Positions 45,236 to 56,230 of a stretch of 64,000 bases of DNA are shown piece by piece. The stretch comes from Puccinellia tenuiflora (lineage: Eukaryota > Streptophyta > Magnoliopsida > Poales > Poaceae), in the NCBI GenBank assembly GCA_012064385.1, contig QRDG01001970.1:324042-388041 (forward strand). Reading direction: 5' to 3'. The notes beneath the pieces were generated by a model. It was not told the DNA's origin and ran no database searches. It saw nothing but the letters and a program-made list of their open reading frames with translations. A program made the position numbers and the translations under genes. Positions within the stretch are counted from its first letter, which is position 1; every line of letters begins with the position of its first letter.

Positions 45236-45520
45236 ATGGTTTTGATATCCGTCCCCGTCGGCCCTCGTCCGGTCAAAGAAAACGATGATTTGAAAGAAAA
45301 ATTGAAACAAATTGAAGAAGAGAAGATGAAATTGGAGTTGTATCTTGCCGATGTCGTCGATGATCACAAGAACAAGATGGATGCAATGCGCTTAAAGATT
45401 AGAAAGATTAGAAATTATGCCATTAATAAAGAGGCTTGGTATCATTATGTTGTTGGATCAATTGTTACCTTAGTTACGATTTTGATAGCATTTGTTGTTG
45501 CATTTAAATGCATTACATAG
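45236..45520 (+). CDS. Small coiled-coil, tail-anchored protein of CACTA 1
   Basis: The frame of about 95 residues begins MVLISVPVGPRPVKEN. It then has a charged coiled coil (LKEKLKQIEEEKMKLEL) and a C-terminal membrane segment (VVGSIVTLVTILIAFVVAF), with only a few residues after it. A splice acceptor-like TTTGACAAATGTATAG just before it suggests an upstream exon (about 45069-45123). I know of no described function. The layout predicts a tail-anchored membrane protein. Start uncertain because it may be spliced. Confidence 0.5.
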   Translation: MVLISVPVGPRPVKENDDLKEKLKQIEEEKMKLELYLADVVDDHKNKMDAMRLKIRKIRNYAINKEAWYHYVVGSIVTLVTILIAFVVAFKCIT

Positions 45521-45689
45521 TTCGTATGTTAGTTTCAATGTATGTTTTAATTATGAGAACTATGTATCACATTTGGTCACTACTCTAATTTGGTTTTCAT
45601 GTGATGAACTTGTATTAATTAATTTGGTCACTTCTCTATTCACAATGTTGTGCGTAATGGTTTTTGATAAACTTAATTATATAATGCAG

Positions 45690-46322
45690 ATGGACCGACA
45701 ATAGATGTACGGTAACCGACGGACTGACGATTTCATTACGGGCCTGCGTAGTTTTATAAGTGTGGCCGAGGCAAACAATCAGAATGGTTTTATGTGTTGT
45801 CCATGTGTTGCCTGTCAGAATAAGAAGGATTACTCTTTCTCGAAAATCCTTCACAGCCACCAGCTTCGGACCGGTTTCATGCCCAACTATAATTGTTGGA
45901 CCAAGCACGGAGAAAGAGGGGTTATGATGAAAGAAAATGAAGAAGAAGAGGATGGTGACAACTATCCTATGTACCCTGAATACGGTGATACTGCAACGGG
46001 GGAAGCTGAAGATCAAGAGGCATCAGATGAGCCGGCTGATGATCTGGGTCGTGCCATTGCTGATGCACGGAGAGACTGCGAAACTGATAATGAGAGGTCG
46101 AAATTCGAGCGTATGTTAGAGGATCACAACAAACCGTTGTACCCAAATTGCGAAGATGGCCTGAAAAAGCTGGGTAGCACACTGGAATTGCTGCAATGGA
46201 AGGCAGAACGGATGCGGGGCGGGCTCCTACCAAAGGAACGCCTGCGAGCAATTCAAGAGGAGTTGGCGGCATTCTTCTTAGATCATGTCATATCTAAAGA
46301 CGGAGAATATTATCCCTACTAG
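45690..46322 (+). pseudogene. CACTA 1 transposase-associated domain joined to Ulp1-like tail
   Basis: It starts MDRQ, then a TAG at 45702 where this family normally has tryptophan, and is open again from 45705. Residues 1-75 match the transposase-associated domain (RTDDFITGLRSF, MCCPCVACQNKK, GFMPNYNCWTKHGERG). An acidic linker and the start of the TNP2 body (KPLYPNCEDGLKKLGSTLEL) follow. After LLQWKAE it switches to RMRGGLLPKERLRAIQEELA..GEYYPY, which matches the C-terminus of the CACTA Ulp1-type protease (compare 48391-48522). An internal deletion therefore fused two proteins and removed the catalytic parts of both. Confidence 0.75.
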
Positions 46323-46773
46323 TAGTAATCGTAAGAGATATTGTATATATTGTATATATATGGTACTACATATGTAATAGGTTCGACTGTAAGAGGACGA
46401 AGAAATAGGTCACACTTTGATCTTATATTTATGACGATGTTGTGTAATGGTTACTTCTTTGTTGTATATATGTAGTACCGTCGAATTGAATGCAAAAACT
46501 TAACCCTAAAAAGGAAAACAATAAATGAAAAAAATTTGAAACGGAAAGCAGTAAAAGAACCGCTAAACCCTAAATCCAGCGTGCAGACCTTTAGTCCCGG
46601 TTGGTGTTACCAACCGGGACTAAAGGGTCTCCGACCCCGACGCCCGACAGTGGCCCATGTGGAGACCCTTTAGTCCCAGTTTGGGCCTTTAGTCCCAATT
46701 GCGCAGTCCCGGTTGCGCAACCGGGACTAAAGGCCCTATGGACCCGGGACAAAAGGGTTTTTTTCTACTAGTG

Positions 46774-47362
46774 TGCATATGATTTTAATCTCTTTTATGC
46801 ACCTTGTTTAATGTGTGGTAGACATTGTTAAATAGGGTGATCCCTCACACAAATATCAACAGTTAGTGTTATTTCGAGTGTAGCTTCGTTCGAATAATTA
46901 CGTACCCCGAGGTGTGCCATATGCACATATCACATATGTGTACGCTAGACTTGATATTTTATGACGAGCGCACACTGTTTGCACCGGCGGAGCACTTTGT
47001 TGTCTTGACGAGCTTTGCAAGATCGTGTTTGACTCGGAATACATCCATAACAAGTCATATGTGATACGATTGACATGTTGATCTGCCAGACTCAATATTC
47101 CGTTTAGTGATGTCACATCAATGGAAGAGTAAGTGAGTCGTGGATGATCTTGAATCACTAATAATCAATTATGATGGATATTGGTTTTAGTGGGATCGTA
47201 CCCTAAGTAAGTGTTAATTTTGAACCGCATTAATAATACACAATCTAAATGTATTTGCATTTTTTAAGATAAATGGCACACAATTCCACCTTCCCAGTAA
47301 GCCGGTTGCTTGAGCGGAAAATGAATTCATGTGGTAACAATTTTAAGGATTTGGTATCTTTT
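46774..47362. other. No gene recognised
   Basis: About 590 bp of AT-rich sequence between CACTA 1 and the nitrate transporter fragment. Short frames only. Confidence 0.5.
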
Positions 47363-47757
47363 CAGTGTGTCCAGGTTTCGTGTGTTGAAAATTCGGTGCA
47401 CACAGTCATGACCGGTAAATGGTTCTGAGAATTGGTTCTACAGAGTAAACCATCAATCTGGGTAGCGGAGGAGCACCAACAACCAACATGCATGACAACA
47501 CATAGACCAGCAGGCGGCACCAAACGAACGCTAGGAGCACGAGAGATTCATAGGCTCTCTCCGTTTTTGTCAAAAAGTCCAAGAATGACTTATCCATCGC
47601 TCGTGTCCTCACACGAGTTAAGCGTCTTGAGAAGATTAAATGCAGTTTTTGTTTCCATATTTCCATTTACAAAGAGCATGTAACTATCCTTATATTAACA
47701 TTAAGAAGCATGTAATCATCACCTTTATTAACATCATCGTCGTGGAAATCCTAGTCA
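47363..47757 (-). pseudogene. Decayed 3'-end copy of the NRT2.7-like gene
   Basis: This stretch aligns with 58097-58556, the downstream region and last codons of the nitrate transporter gene. Shared blocks include TTTCCATATTTCCATTT, GAGCATGT, ACTATCCTTATATT, AAGCATGTAATCATCA and CATCGTCGTGG. The match stops abruptly after AATCCTAGTC. It has the same orientation as the intact gene, keeps only about the last 20 codons plus downstream DNA, and has many changes. It is most simply the remnant of an old tandem duplication. Confidence 0.7.
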
Positions 47758-48390
47758 AACTTTTATGTACAACAAAAGGTTTAATTGTGTTTTCATCAAT
47801 CACTAAAATGGGGACATTGAAAGTGCATTTAGTGCCCCTAGTTTATGATTCACTAGTGGGGACTGGGCCTATTGTCCCGGGCCGTGAGGGCCATTTGTCC
47901 CGGTTGGCCAACTGGGACAGGCCAGGCGGGACTAAAGGTCCAACCTTTAGTTGCGGCTCTGTTACCAGCCGGGACAAATGGCTCTCAAACTGGCCGCGCT
48001 GGGGGCACAACATTTAGTCGCGGTTCGTATAACGGGTCGCGACTAATGATTCTCTGTCGCGGTAGAAATTTGGACACTTTTTGTGCCGCACCAGAAAATT
48101 CATTTTGTTTAGGGTTTAGGGTTTACTAATGATTCTCTGCCGTGGCAGAAATTTGGGCACTTTCTGTGCCGCGGCAGAGAATTAATTTTGTTTTCTTTTA
48201 TTTATTTATTTTCTTCATTTCAAAATAGTTTTCATATATTTCTATGCTATCACATACCGTACACGTTCGTGCATACATAAGATAACTTGTTTTACGATCG
48301 AGTATACAAATATATACAACTTTGATAGTTACATAGAGATCACAATTATCGGGACTAAGCCCGTCTATTCGATTACACGGCCGGGGATCA

Positions 48391-48706
48391 TCAGTTGCGC
48401 CTATTATTCACACTAAAGTCTCCGGCGTCGTCTACCATCTCGGTCATAAAAAATCCCGCCAGTTCCTCTGCAATTCCTAGTACGCGTTGCTCTGATAGGA
48501 GCCGATCCCGCATTCCGTCGAACTATATAAGAAAATTAGATCAATATGAACATCAATCATGATAACAAAAAGTGAAGGTAATAAAATAATGTTGTGAATG
48601 TATTGCTTACATCGATTCTATAATCTTTGTGCTCAGTGGTAAACGTGCGAATGAACTCGCAAACGTAGTATCCACATATATGCGTCCCCGTTGGCTGCCT
48701 CGCGCA
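48391..48706 (-). pseudogene. CACTA 2 Ulp1-like cysteine protease, C-terminal exons
   Basis: Two exons are seen: 48706-48611 and 48522-48391, with GTAAGC and TATATAG splice sites between. The first encodes ARQPTGTHICGYYVCEFIRT, containing the C-G-Y-Y-V-C pattern around the catalytic cysteine of C48 (Ulp1) peptidases found in plant CACTA elements. The second encodes MRDRLLSEQRVLGIAEELAG and ends at the TGA at 48391. The catalytic histidine and aspartate exons are absent. Confidence 0.7.
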
Positions 48707-48950
48707 CTTTACGAGAATAGAATTCAATCAAAATAATAATCTAGCATCATAACTGTATTGAAACTAGAAGTAAAGAGATGCGCGGTCATATCTCATACTA
48801 CTTACCGAGACCGGAGTAAACATCAGCTTCTCACTAAAGGAACCCGTCACCACACTCTTGAGATACAAACCGGGACAAAAGGGGGGGTAGCGGGCCGCAG
48901 ACCCTATTTGCCCCGGTTTGTATCTCAAACCGAGACAAAAGGTTTGCCCT

Positions 48951-49290
48951 ATATTAACCTAAATAACAATGATTAAGTAATACTAATCTTTATGCAGAAA
49001 TCAATTATTAATTCATAAAAAATCAAAAAAATAAAATAATTTGAATTTCCGACAAAAACTTAAATCTTCCTGCACGATGGCACATTATATTATTTTTGAA
49101 TTCCAAACCTATATTAACCTAAATAACAATGATTAAGTAATACTGATCTTTATGTAGAAATCAATTATTAATTCAAAAAAATTAAAAAAATTAAAAAAAT
49201 TAAAAAAAATAAAATAATTTTAATTTTCGGCAAAAACTTAAATCTTCCTGCACGATGGCACATTATATTATTTTTCCTTGGTCCATATCA
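48951..49290. repeat. ~160-bp two-copy direct repeat in CACTA 2
   Basis: A segment beginning CCTATATTAACCTAAATAAC and ending after CTTCCTGCACGATGGCACAT occurs at 48951 and again at 49110, with expanded ATTAAAAAA in the second copy. It is AT-rich and non-coding. Confidence 0.75.
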
Positions 49291-49370
49291 TATTTTGCAT
49301 AAATATTAATGATTAAGTAATAATAATTGTTAACAAATAATAATTGTTAACACAACGGGAGCACACACCA

Positions 49371-49961
49371 CTATATAGTTAGTCTACTCATCAACGACAT
49401 TAAGACGATCGTCATTGGTATTATAGCCACATAGACTATCCCACTTCCATGCAATCTCGAACCGAGGCGAGCGTCCAGAGCGGCATACAAGACTTGCTCG
49501 TAGCTCAATGGAACGTTGCCCCAACCAAAAATTCCTAGGTCTTCTAAGTCGTCGTTGTCCTTGCCCTTTTTCTTGTCCTTCTTGTTGTTCTTCTTCTTCT
49601 CAAGTTTTGTCCCAATGATAGCATTGGAGAGAGCATAGAGACTTGGAGTAGGATTGCCGGTTGGGTTCCGGCGATCCCTCTGGAGGTCGACCGCGGACGG
49701 AATAACAATTCCGTAGTAGCGCAACATCCGCACATCATTGTGGATAGCCACGCCATAGAAGTTGATGGGATCGTCACCTAAGAAATCCACGAGGAGCTGC
49801 AGCACCCCATCGGCCTTGCATATCTAGAAGACAAGAGCCTCGGACGCCACCGAGAGTTGAAGGACGGCGGCGCACTACCTTTTCTCGGGTGAAAGATCCT
49901 CTGTCGACCCGGGAGAGGGTCGGTGAACTCACAGTCGAGTCCAATGCACTTGATCGGTGCG
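49371..49961 (-). pseudogene. Captured 3'-5' exonuclease (DnaQ/WRN-type) fragment
   Basis: Read across frames, the minus strand shows CIGLDCEFTDPLPGR (exonuclease motif I with D and E), VLQLSVASEALVF, ICKADGVLQLLVDFLGDD, INFYGVAIHNDVRMLRYYG (motif II D) and VLYAALDARLGSRL (motif III Y..D). This is the order of the RNase D/WRN exonuclease domain. A TAG at about 49829 and frame changes near 49885 make it non-functional. A lysine-rich stretch (KKKNNKKDKKKGKD) precedes motif III. The 5' side is cut by the Athila-lineage LTR at 49962. It is most likely a host gene piece taken up by the CACTA element. Confidence 0.7.
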
Positions 49962-51564
49962 TGATACGTCTCAAACGTATCTATAATTTTTGAGTGATCC
50001 ATGCTAGTTTTGTGTTATTGTCACATATTTTTACTGTCATTTATATCATTTTTATGCATTTTGTCGGACTAACCTATTGACAAGATGCAAAGTGCCAGTT
50101 CCCTGTTTTTGCTGTCTTTTTATTTCAGAAATTTACTTCTGGAAATATTCTCGAAATTGGACGAAAATTTACGGAGATTTTTTATTCAACGGAAGACACC
50201 TGTGGACCAAAGGGCAGCCTGGGGGGCCACCCACAGGGCAGGGGCGGCCTGCTGCCACGGCCCCACCTGGACCCACGGGTGGGACCCGCCCCTGCTCCTG
50301 GGGCGTCTCCTCGGCCCCCTCCGACGCCTATAAAATCCCTTTTAACCTAAAAACATCGAGGCGGCCATTATTTTCCAGAAACTCGACCCCGACGCGCCGT
50401 CACCGAAAACCCTAGTTCGGGGTCCAATCTGAAGCTGATCCCAGCACTCTGCCGGAGGGGAGATCGATCCCGGAGGGCTCTTCATCGTCATGCCTTCCTC
50501 CGGGATGATTTGTGAGTAGTCTCACCTTGGACTACGGGTCCATGGCAGTAGCTAGTTGGTAGTCTCTCTCTCTTGTGCTTCATGTCTTATGATCTTGTGA
50601 GCTGTCTAACATGATCAAGATCGATTATTGTAATGCTATGTGATGTGTTTGCTGGGATCCGATGGATTATGAAGTTATGTTCAGATTGTGCATGATTCCT
50701 ATATGAGTAATTTTCATGTTCTCCGATGTGCGTAGTTATTTTGGCAAGTGATTGTGTGTATCTCCAAGAGAGGGTATTTATGCTAGATAGTGGGTTCATG
50801 CCCCCTTTTGTTCCTGGGCACGAGTGACAGAAACGTCTAAGGGCGAGGGTGTGCTATTGCTACTAAGGGTAAAACAGCGGTGTTAATGTCTTTTTTGATA
50901 TTAGTATTGCTTACTTCATGCACTTTACTTAATGCAATTGTCTGTTGCTTGCAACTTAATACCGTTGGGTGACAGGCTGGATAGCGATCCCACGGTGGAC
51001 TTTTTAGACAAAGACGCAGTTGGACTCAGCGGTCTTTGTTCCTTGTCGTGATGCCTAGATAAATATTTTCATATCCTTTTTGTCATAGCTAAATTTGGTT
51101 TGTGTCATGATCTTGTCAATTGCCTAGCTGTAATTCGTTCACCCATCACATGCATATTTTATTTACTTGAGAGACTCTACTAGTGAACCCATGGCCCCCG
51201 GTCCATCTTTTTACATTGTTTACAACCTCATTTACTTGCTTTTAATTATCATTACTCCTCTGGTTACTTTTCATATTTTATCTATTTCATCATACAATTA
51301 ACCGCTTTGTTTTCTACGAGACCGGAAAGATTGACAACCTTTCCGCCGTTGGGGGCAAAGTATTTTGGTTAAGTGTGTGCAGGTCCGCGTCTGTTGAAGG
51401 TCAAGCACCAGATATCTTCAACATTCACCTCGTTGTTGATTTCAAATTCCTACTGGTTCGATAAACCTCGGTTCATTAAACGAGGGAAAACTGCTACTAG
51501 CTGCAATTCCGCCTTCGCTTGGGGCACCACCAAACTTATTTTAATACAGCAGCAAGCTCTTTTC
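49962..51564 (+). mobile_element. 5' LTR of the Athila-lineage element
   Basis: It starts TGATACG and extends to just before the primer site. The exact 3' end is uncertain because the 3' LTR is cut short. The last CA before the primer site is near 51553. Bases 49962-50870 match 56231-57133 at about 97% by eye. A CGCCTATAAAATCCC TATA box lies near 50328. Confidence 0.8.
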
Positions 51565-51582
51565 TGGCGCCGTTGCCGGGGA
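51565..51582 (+). other. Primer binding site (tRNA-Asp type)
   Basis: TGGCGCCGTTGCCGGGGA is the standard Athila-lineage primer binding site. Confidence 0.85.
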
Positions 51583-51712
51583 CTTTGGAGCTACAGCAAG
51601 CGGAGTCTCATACTCTCAATACCTCGTTTAGTTTATTTTCCTGTTGCAAAATTTTAAAACCCAAAAAATTAGTGTAGTCTTTATTCCTGTCTTGTTATTT
51701 TATCTTATCGTT

Positions 51713-53640
51713 ATGTATTCTACTGAAAACACCAAGTTGTGTGACTTTACTAGCACTAATAACAATGATTTCATATGCTCTCCAATTGCTCCACCCTCTA
51801 CTAAAGCGGAATTTTATGAAATTAAACCTGCCTTGCTAAATCTTGTTATGAAAGAGCAATTTTCTGGTGCTAGTACTGATGATGCCGCCTCTCATTTAAA
51901 TTACTTTGTTGAGTTATGTGATATGCAAAATTATAAAGAGGTAGAAAGTGACATCATAAAACTGAAACTTTTCCCTTTCTCTTTGAGAGGGAGAGCAAAA
52001 GAATGGTTGTTGTCTTTGCCTAAAAATAGCGTTGATTATTGGATTAAATGCAAAGATGCTTTTATTGGAAAATATTATCCACCTGCTAAAATCATACAAC
52101 TAAGGAGTAACATTATGAACTTTAGACAATTTGATAATGAACATGTTGCTCAAGCTTGGGAGAGAATGAAATCTATGGTTAAGAATTGTCCCACGCATGG
52201 ATTAACTATGTGGATGGTTATCCAAACTTTTTATGCAGGTTTGAATTTTTCTTCAAGGAACCTTTTGGACTCGGCCGCAGGAGGCACCTTCATGTCCACA
52301 ACATTAGGTGCAGAAACTAAACTCTTGGATGAGATGATGACAAATTATTCACAATGGCACACCGAACGAGCTCCAAGTGGTAAGAAGGTAAATTCTGTCG
52401 AGGAAATCTCCTCTTTGAGTGATAAGGTTGATATGATTATGTCTATGCTTGCTACCAATCAGTATAATATTGATCCCAATAATGTTCCACTTGCTTCATT
52501 AATTTCCCAAGAAAAGGATCAAGTTGATGTTAATTTTCTTAATAGAAACAACTTCAACAATAATGCTTATCGAAATAATTTTGGTAGTAACAACTTTCAG
52601 CCTTATCCTCCCAATAATGGCAACTTTTATGGTAAATCCTATGGTAATTCTTATAATTCTAATAAGAATGTGTCCTATGATCTTGAAAATATTTTAAAGG
52701 AATTTATCACTTCGCAAAAAGCTTTTAACAAAACTGTTGAAGAGAAATTGGAAAAACTGGATAGTCTAGTCTCTAAAGTAGACGTTCTTGCTCATGATGT
52801 TGAAATTTTGAAAATAAGAACCACACCAAATCAAGACAAACATACTGAATCTTTAAATTCTATCTCTCTTCAAATTAATGAAAATGAAAGGATGATGGCT
52901 CTCTTGAAAGCTAGGTGGGCTAGAGAGGCTGAAGAAGCTAGAATTGCTGAAATGAATAGGAAAACTGTTAAAGTTTATACTATCCAAACCACTAAAGAGG
53001 ATCCTCCTAGTTTATTTAAAGATGATGAAATTGATTTTGATAATTGCAATCTTACTGAAGTCATTAAGTTCCTACAAAAACTTGCTAAGACACCGGACGC
53101 TAGTAAAATAAATCTTGCCTTTACCAAACACATTACCGATGCTCTTATCAAGGCTAGGGAAGAAAAACTAAAGATTGAAACCTCTATCCCTAGGAAGTTA
53201 GAAGATGGTTGGGAACCCACTATTAAGATGAAAATAAATGACTTTGATTGCAATGCTTTATGTGATCTTGGTGCAAGTGTTTCTGTTATGCCTAAAAGTT
53301 TCTATAATATGCTTGATTTAAATCCTTTGGAAGAGTGATATTTAAATGTTCATCTTGCTGATTCTTCTAAAAAGAAACCTTTGGGTAGAGTTGATGATGT
53401 CTTTATTGTTGTTAATGATAATTATGTTCCCGTTGATTTTATTGTTATGGGTATTGAGTGCAATGCTTCTTGTCCTATTATTTTGGGAAGACCGTTTTTG
53501 AGAACTGTTGGTGCTATTATTGATATGAAAGAGGGAAATATAAGGTTTCAGTCCCCCCCTTAAAAAAGGGATGGAACACTTCCCTAGAAAGAGAAAGAAG
53601 TTTCCTTTTGAATCAATCATAAGGTCAAGCTATGCTCTTG
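51713..53640 (+). pseudogene. gag: Athila-lineage gag and partial protease
   Basis: The frame from ATG 51713 runs to a TGA at 53336. Gag core motifs are HLNYFVELCDMQNYKEVESD, LKLFPFSLRGRAKEWLLSLP and FRQFDNEHVAQAWERMKSMV, the classical Athila gag. An asparagine-rich region (about 52540-52680) and a coiled coil (about 52730-52950) follow. The protease starts with CDLGASVSVMPKSFYNML (D-L-G-A active site). It goes on in the same frame after the stop to IILGRPFLRTVGAIID, then breaks at a run of seven C (53553-53559). The next frame continues for about 25 residues and ends. Confidence 0.85.
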
Positions 53641-53667
53641 ATGTTGCAAAGGCCTCCGAAAAAACTT

Positions 53668-56216
53668 GATATTTGGCATTGCGCCTAGTTAAAAGGTGTT
53701 AAAGAAAAGGGCTTGTTGGGAGGCAACCCATCTTTTATTTTCAGTTTGCTTTTTGATTTTCTTGAGTTATGAAGTTATTACCTCTGTAGCAACTTCATTG
53801 TATCTTTTTCTTTTGGTTTTTTGTGCCAATTTTAGCCTCTAATGCATTGAAAGTGCGAGGTATTGTGTTGCTGTCCAAAAACAGATTTTGTGCGCCTGTT
53901 GCACGAAAATCCTAAAATCGCCAGAATTTTATATTTTTCTGATTATTTTTTACAGCAAGACTGATGCTTTTATCTATCTTTCGTTAGTTTTAAGTTTTTT
54001 TATTTGAGCTGCAGAATTACCTCGAAAAATTCGATCTTTACAGACTGTTCAGATTTTAACAGATTCTGCTTTTATTTGCATTTGTCTCTTTACCATCGTC
54101 ATATGTGATACTCTAGGGGTAGAGTGCCACATTGAGGCTTAGTAAACAGTAGCTAATGTTTAATGAAGTTGGTTCGCAATTTGTCATGAGTTGAACATAT
54201 GTGCATTTTAATTTATGAGCACTAACCCTCTAATCAAATTATGAGAAGTTTTGTGTGAAGGGAGTTTTTAAGTTCCAAAGGAGAGGAATATGAAGAAATC
54301 GAGGATGGATCAGAGCTCAAGCTTGGGATGCCCCATGGAACCCCCTCTAAATATCAAGAACTATCAAGAGTCAAAGCTTGGGGATGCCCAAGGCATCCCC
54401 TCATCTTCATCGACTATCATAAGGTCGTCTTCGTTGAACTTCGTTTTTATCACTTTACATATTATGTGCTATGCTTGGAGCGTCTTTTTAATTTTAGTTT
54501 TGTTTATTTGTTTGCTAGTCATATCTTTGTTGGATCCTAGCTTTAATTGAGTGGGAGAGAGACACGCTCCGCTTTTTCGTTTGAATACTCATTTGCTTCG
54601 CTTATATCTTTTTGAGTATTCTTAGCTACTGTCTGTTTTCTAGTAAGCTCTCGCTTTTAGCTTTTATCTTGTTTAGAGCTGCTAGTTGTTAAGTTAAACT
54701 CTCTTGTTCTTCACTTATATGTGTTGGAGAGTTGTTTTGGTTGCTTGGTTAATGTGTTAGATCGGAAAAATGCTATGCATATGGCAGTGGTATGAAGTAG
54801 AAAAAACTGCATAGTCTTGTAGATCACTATGTGGATAATTTGATACCCTTCAATTGTTTTGAGGCACTAAAATAACTAATGGTTAAAATGTGTTGGTTAA
54901 TGGTGTTAGAGCTGATTAGTGGAGAGGTGTTATTAAAGCATGGAGCCATACTTTTCTGAACTAAACAACCTAAGTCAACAATGCTAATGTGTCATGAATT
55001 CTACTAAGTTGAAAATAAGTTCCTAGTGGGTAGTTACTGCAACGGTCGGGGAAGCCAACGGGGCACTTGTGTCGCCACCACGATCCCTCTCGGGGTGTCT
55101 CTAACCATTTGTGGAACACTGAAACTGCTAGTTGTTTGCAGTATACGAAATGTATTGTTGAGTTTTGGTTTTTGACATTTCCACTTCCATATTAAGCTAG
55201 CCTCTTCGGTGCTGCGCAATGCCCTCTCTCACATTGATACTGGTGCATACTTCGCGAGCACATCCAACTCCGTGGGAGAACTTCATCCTGTTCTCCTACA
55301 CATAAGCCAACTATCTACTCAAAACAGCCACCATACCTACCTATCACGGCATTTCCATAGCCGTTCCGAGATACATTTCCATGCAACATCCATCATGTCG
55401 TTCTTCATTATCATATAGTTTGCTTGATCATTGAGTTAGTGTGCAGCGTGGCTTGCCACATGTTCTATATTTTTTTTCCACACTACGCTCGATCATGCAT
55501 ATCTTCTTTTATACATCATGTATTAGTCTTATGAGTTATGAGTACCAAAAGTGTGATTATCATCTTGTAAAAATAGAGTGTTGCCCCTACCAGTGAGCTT
55601 ATTGGAAAGAGTCCAAAGTGGCCACATAAAAGAGTCCAAAAGCGACCAATGAGAGAAAATTTAAAAGAGCCACGGAGGCCACAAAAAAAAAAGAAGAAGA
55701 GAAATAAAAGAGAGAGGGGGCAGCACTACTATCCTTTATTCCACACTTGAGCTAGTTAACACCTACACTTCATTATAGAGAGTTTTCATGTTTCATTTGT
55801 ATAACTATGTGGGAAATTAACGTTATAGAACTTGGCTTTTATATTCCAAGGATGAGCCTGCTCAAGTGAACTCTAGGTCTTCATGAGCAAGCAAGTTGGA
55901 TGCACCCCCACTAGTTCCATTGGAGAGCTTTCATACACTTATAGCTCTATGTGCATCCGTTGCATGGCAATCACTACTCCTCATACAGTGTCAACTACGG
56001 GACTTCCTTCTGTCTTGTGGTTACCTTCTCCACTGTTTGAGCCTTTCTTTTTGACCTTCCAAACCTCCATCATTGTTCTCTTTGCCATAACATCATGGTG
56101 CCAAAGCCACTTCTCACTTACACTAGTTGAGTAGACTTCGAAATAGTTGATTTGTGAAGTAGATGGATTAGGACACCTGACTTGAGCTTGGGGATGCTCG
56201 AGGACGAGTAGGAGTT
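53668..56216 (+). mobile_element. Non-coding 3' interior of the Athila-lineage element
   Basis: The block GGGCTTGTTGGGAGGCAACCCA near 53711 (split here for length) normally follows pol in these elements, so pol is missing right before it. The rest is non-coding, with A-rich AAAAGAGAGAGGGGGCAGCA near 55715. PPT-like AGCTTGGGGATGC motifs occur at 54376 and 56184, with a one-base-shorter form at 54321. Confidence 0.7.
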
Positions 56217-56230
56217 AAGCTTGGGGATGC
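56217..56230 (+). other. Polypurine tract, Athila-lineage element
   Basis: AAGCTTGGGGATGC lies directly before the 3' LTR start TGATACGTCTC at 56231. Confidence 0.75.

Larger units (their letters stand above)
44478..46773. mobile_element. CACTA transposon 1, deletion derivative
   Basis: It begins CACTAGTAGAAAAAAGGGC and ends in TTTTTTCTACTAGTG, giving matching terminal inverted repeats. Subterminal repeats of the ACGAACCGGGACTAAAG type occur at both ends. At 2,296 bp it is far shorter than a full Caspar-like CACTA element. Flanking triplets are TAC and TGC, one mismatch from a three-base target duplication. It encodes a small tail-anchored protein and a fused transposase/protease remnant. 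Confidence 0.85.

Noticed and set aside
54290..54550. 86-codon frame with a hydrophobic C-terminus in the Athila-lineage element, considered as env-like
   Set aside because: It is short, lies over two polypurine-tract-like repeats, and shows no signal peptide or env pattern.
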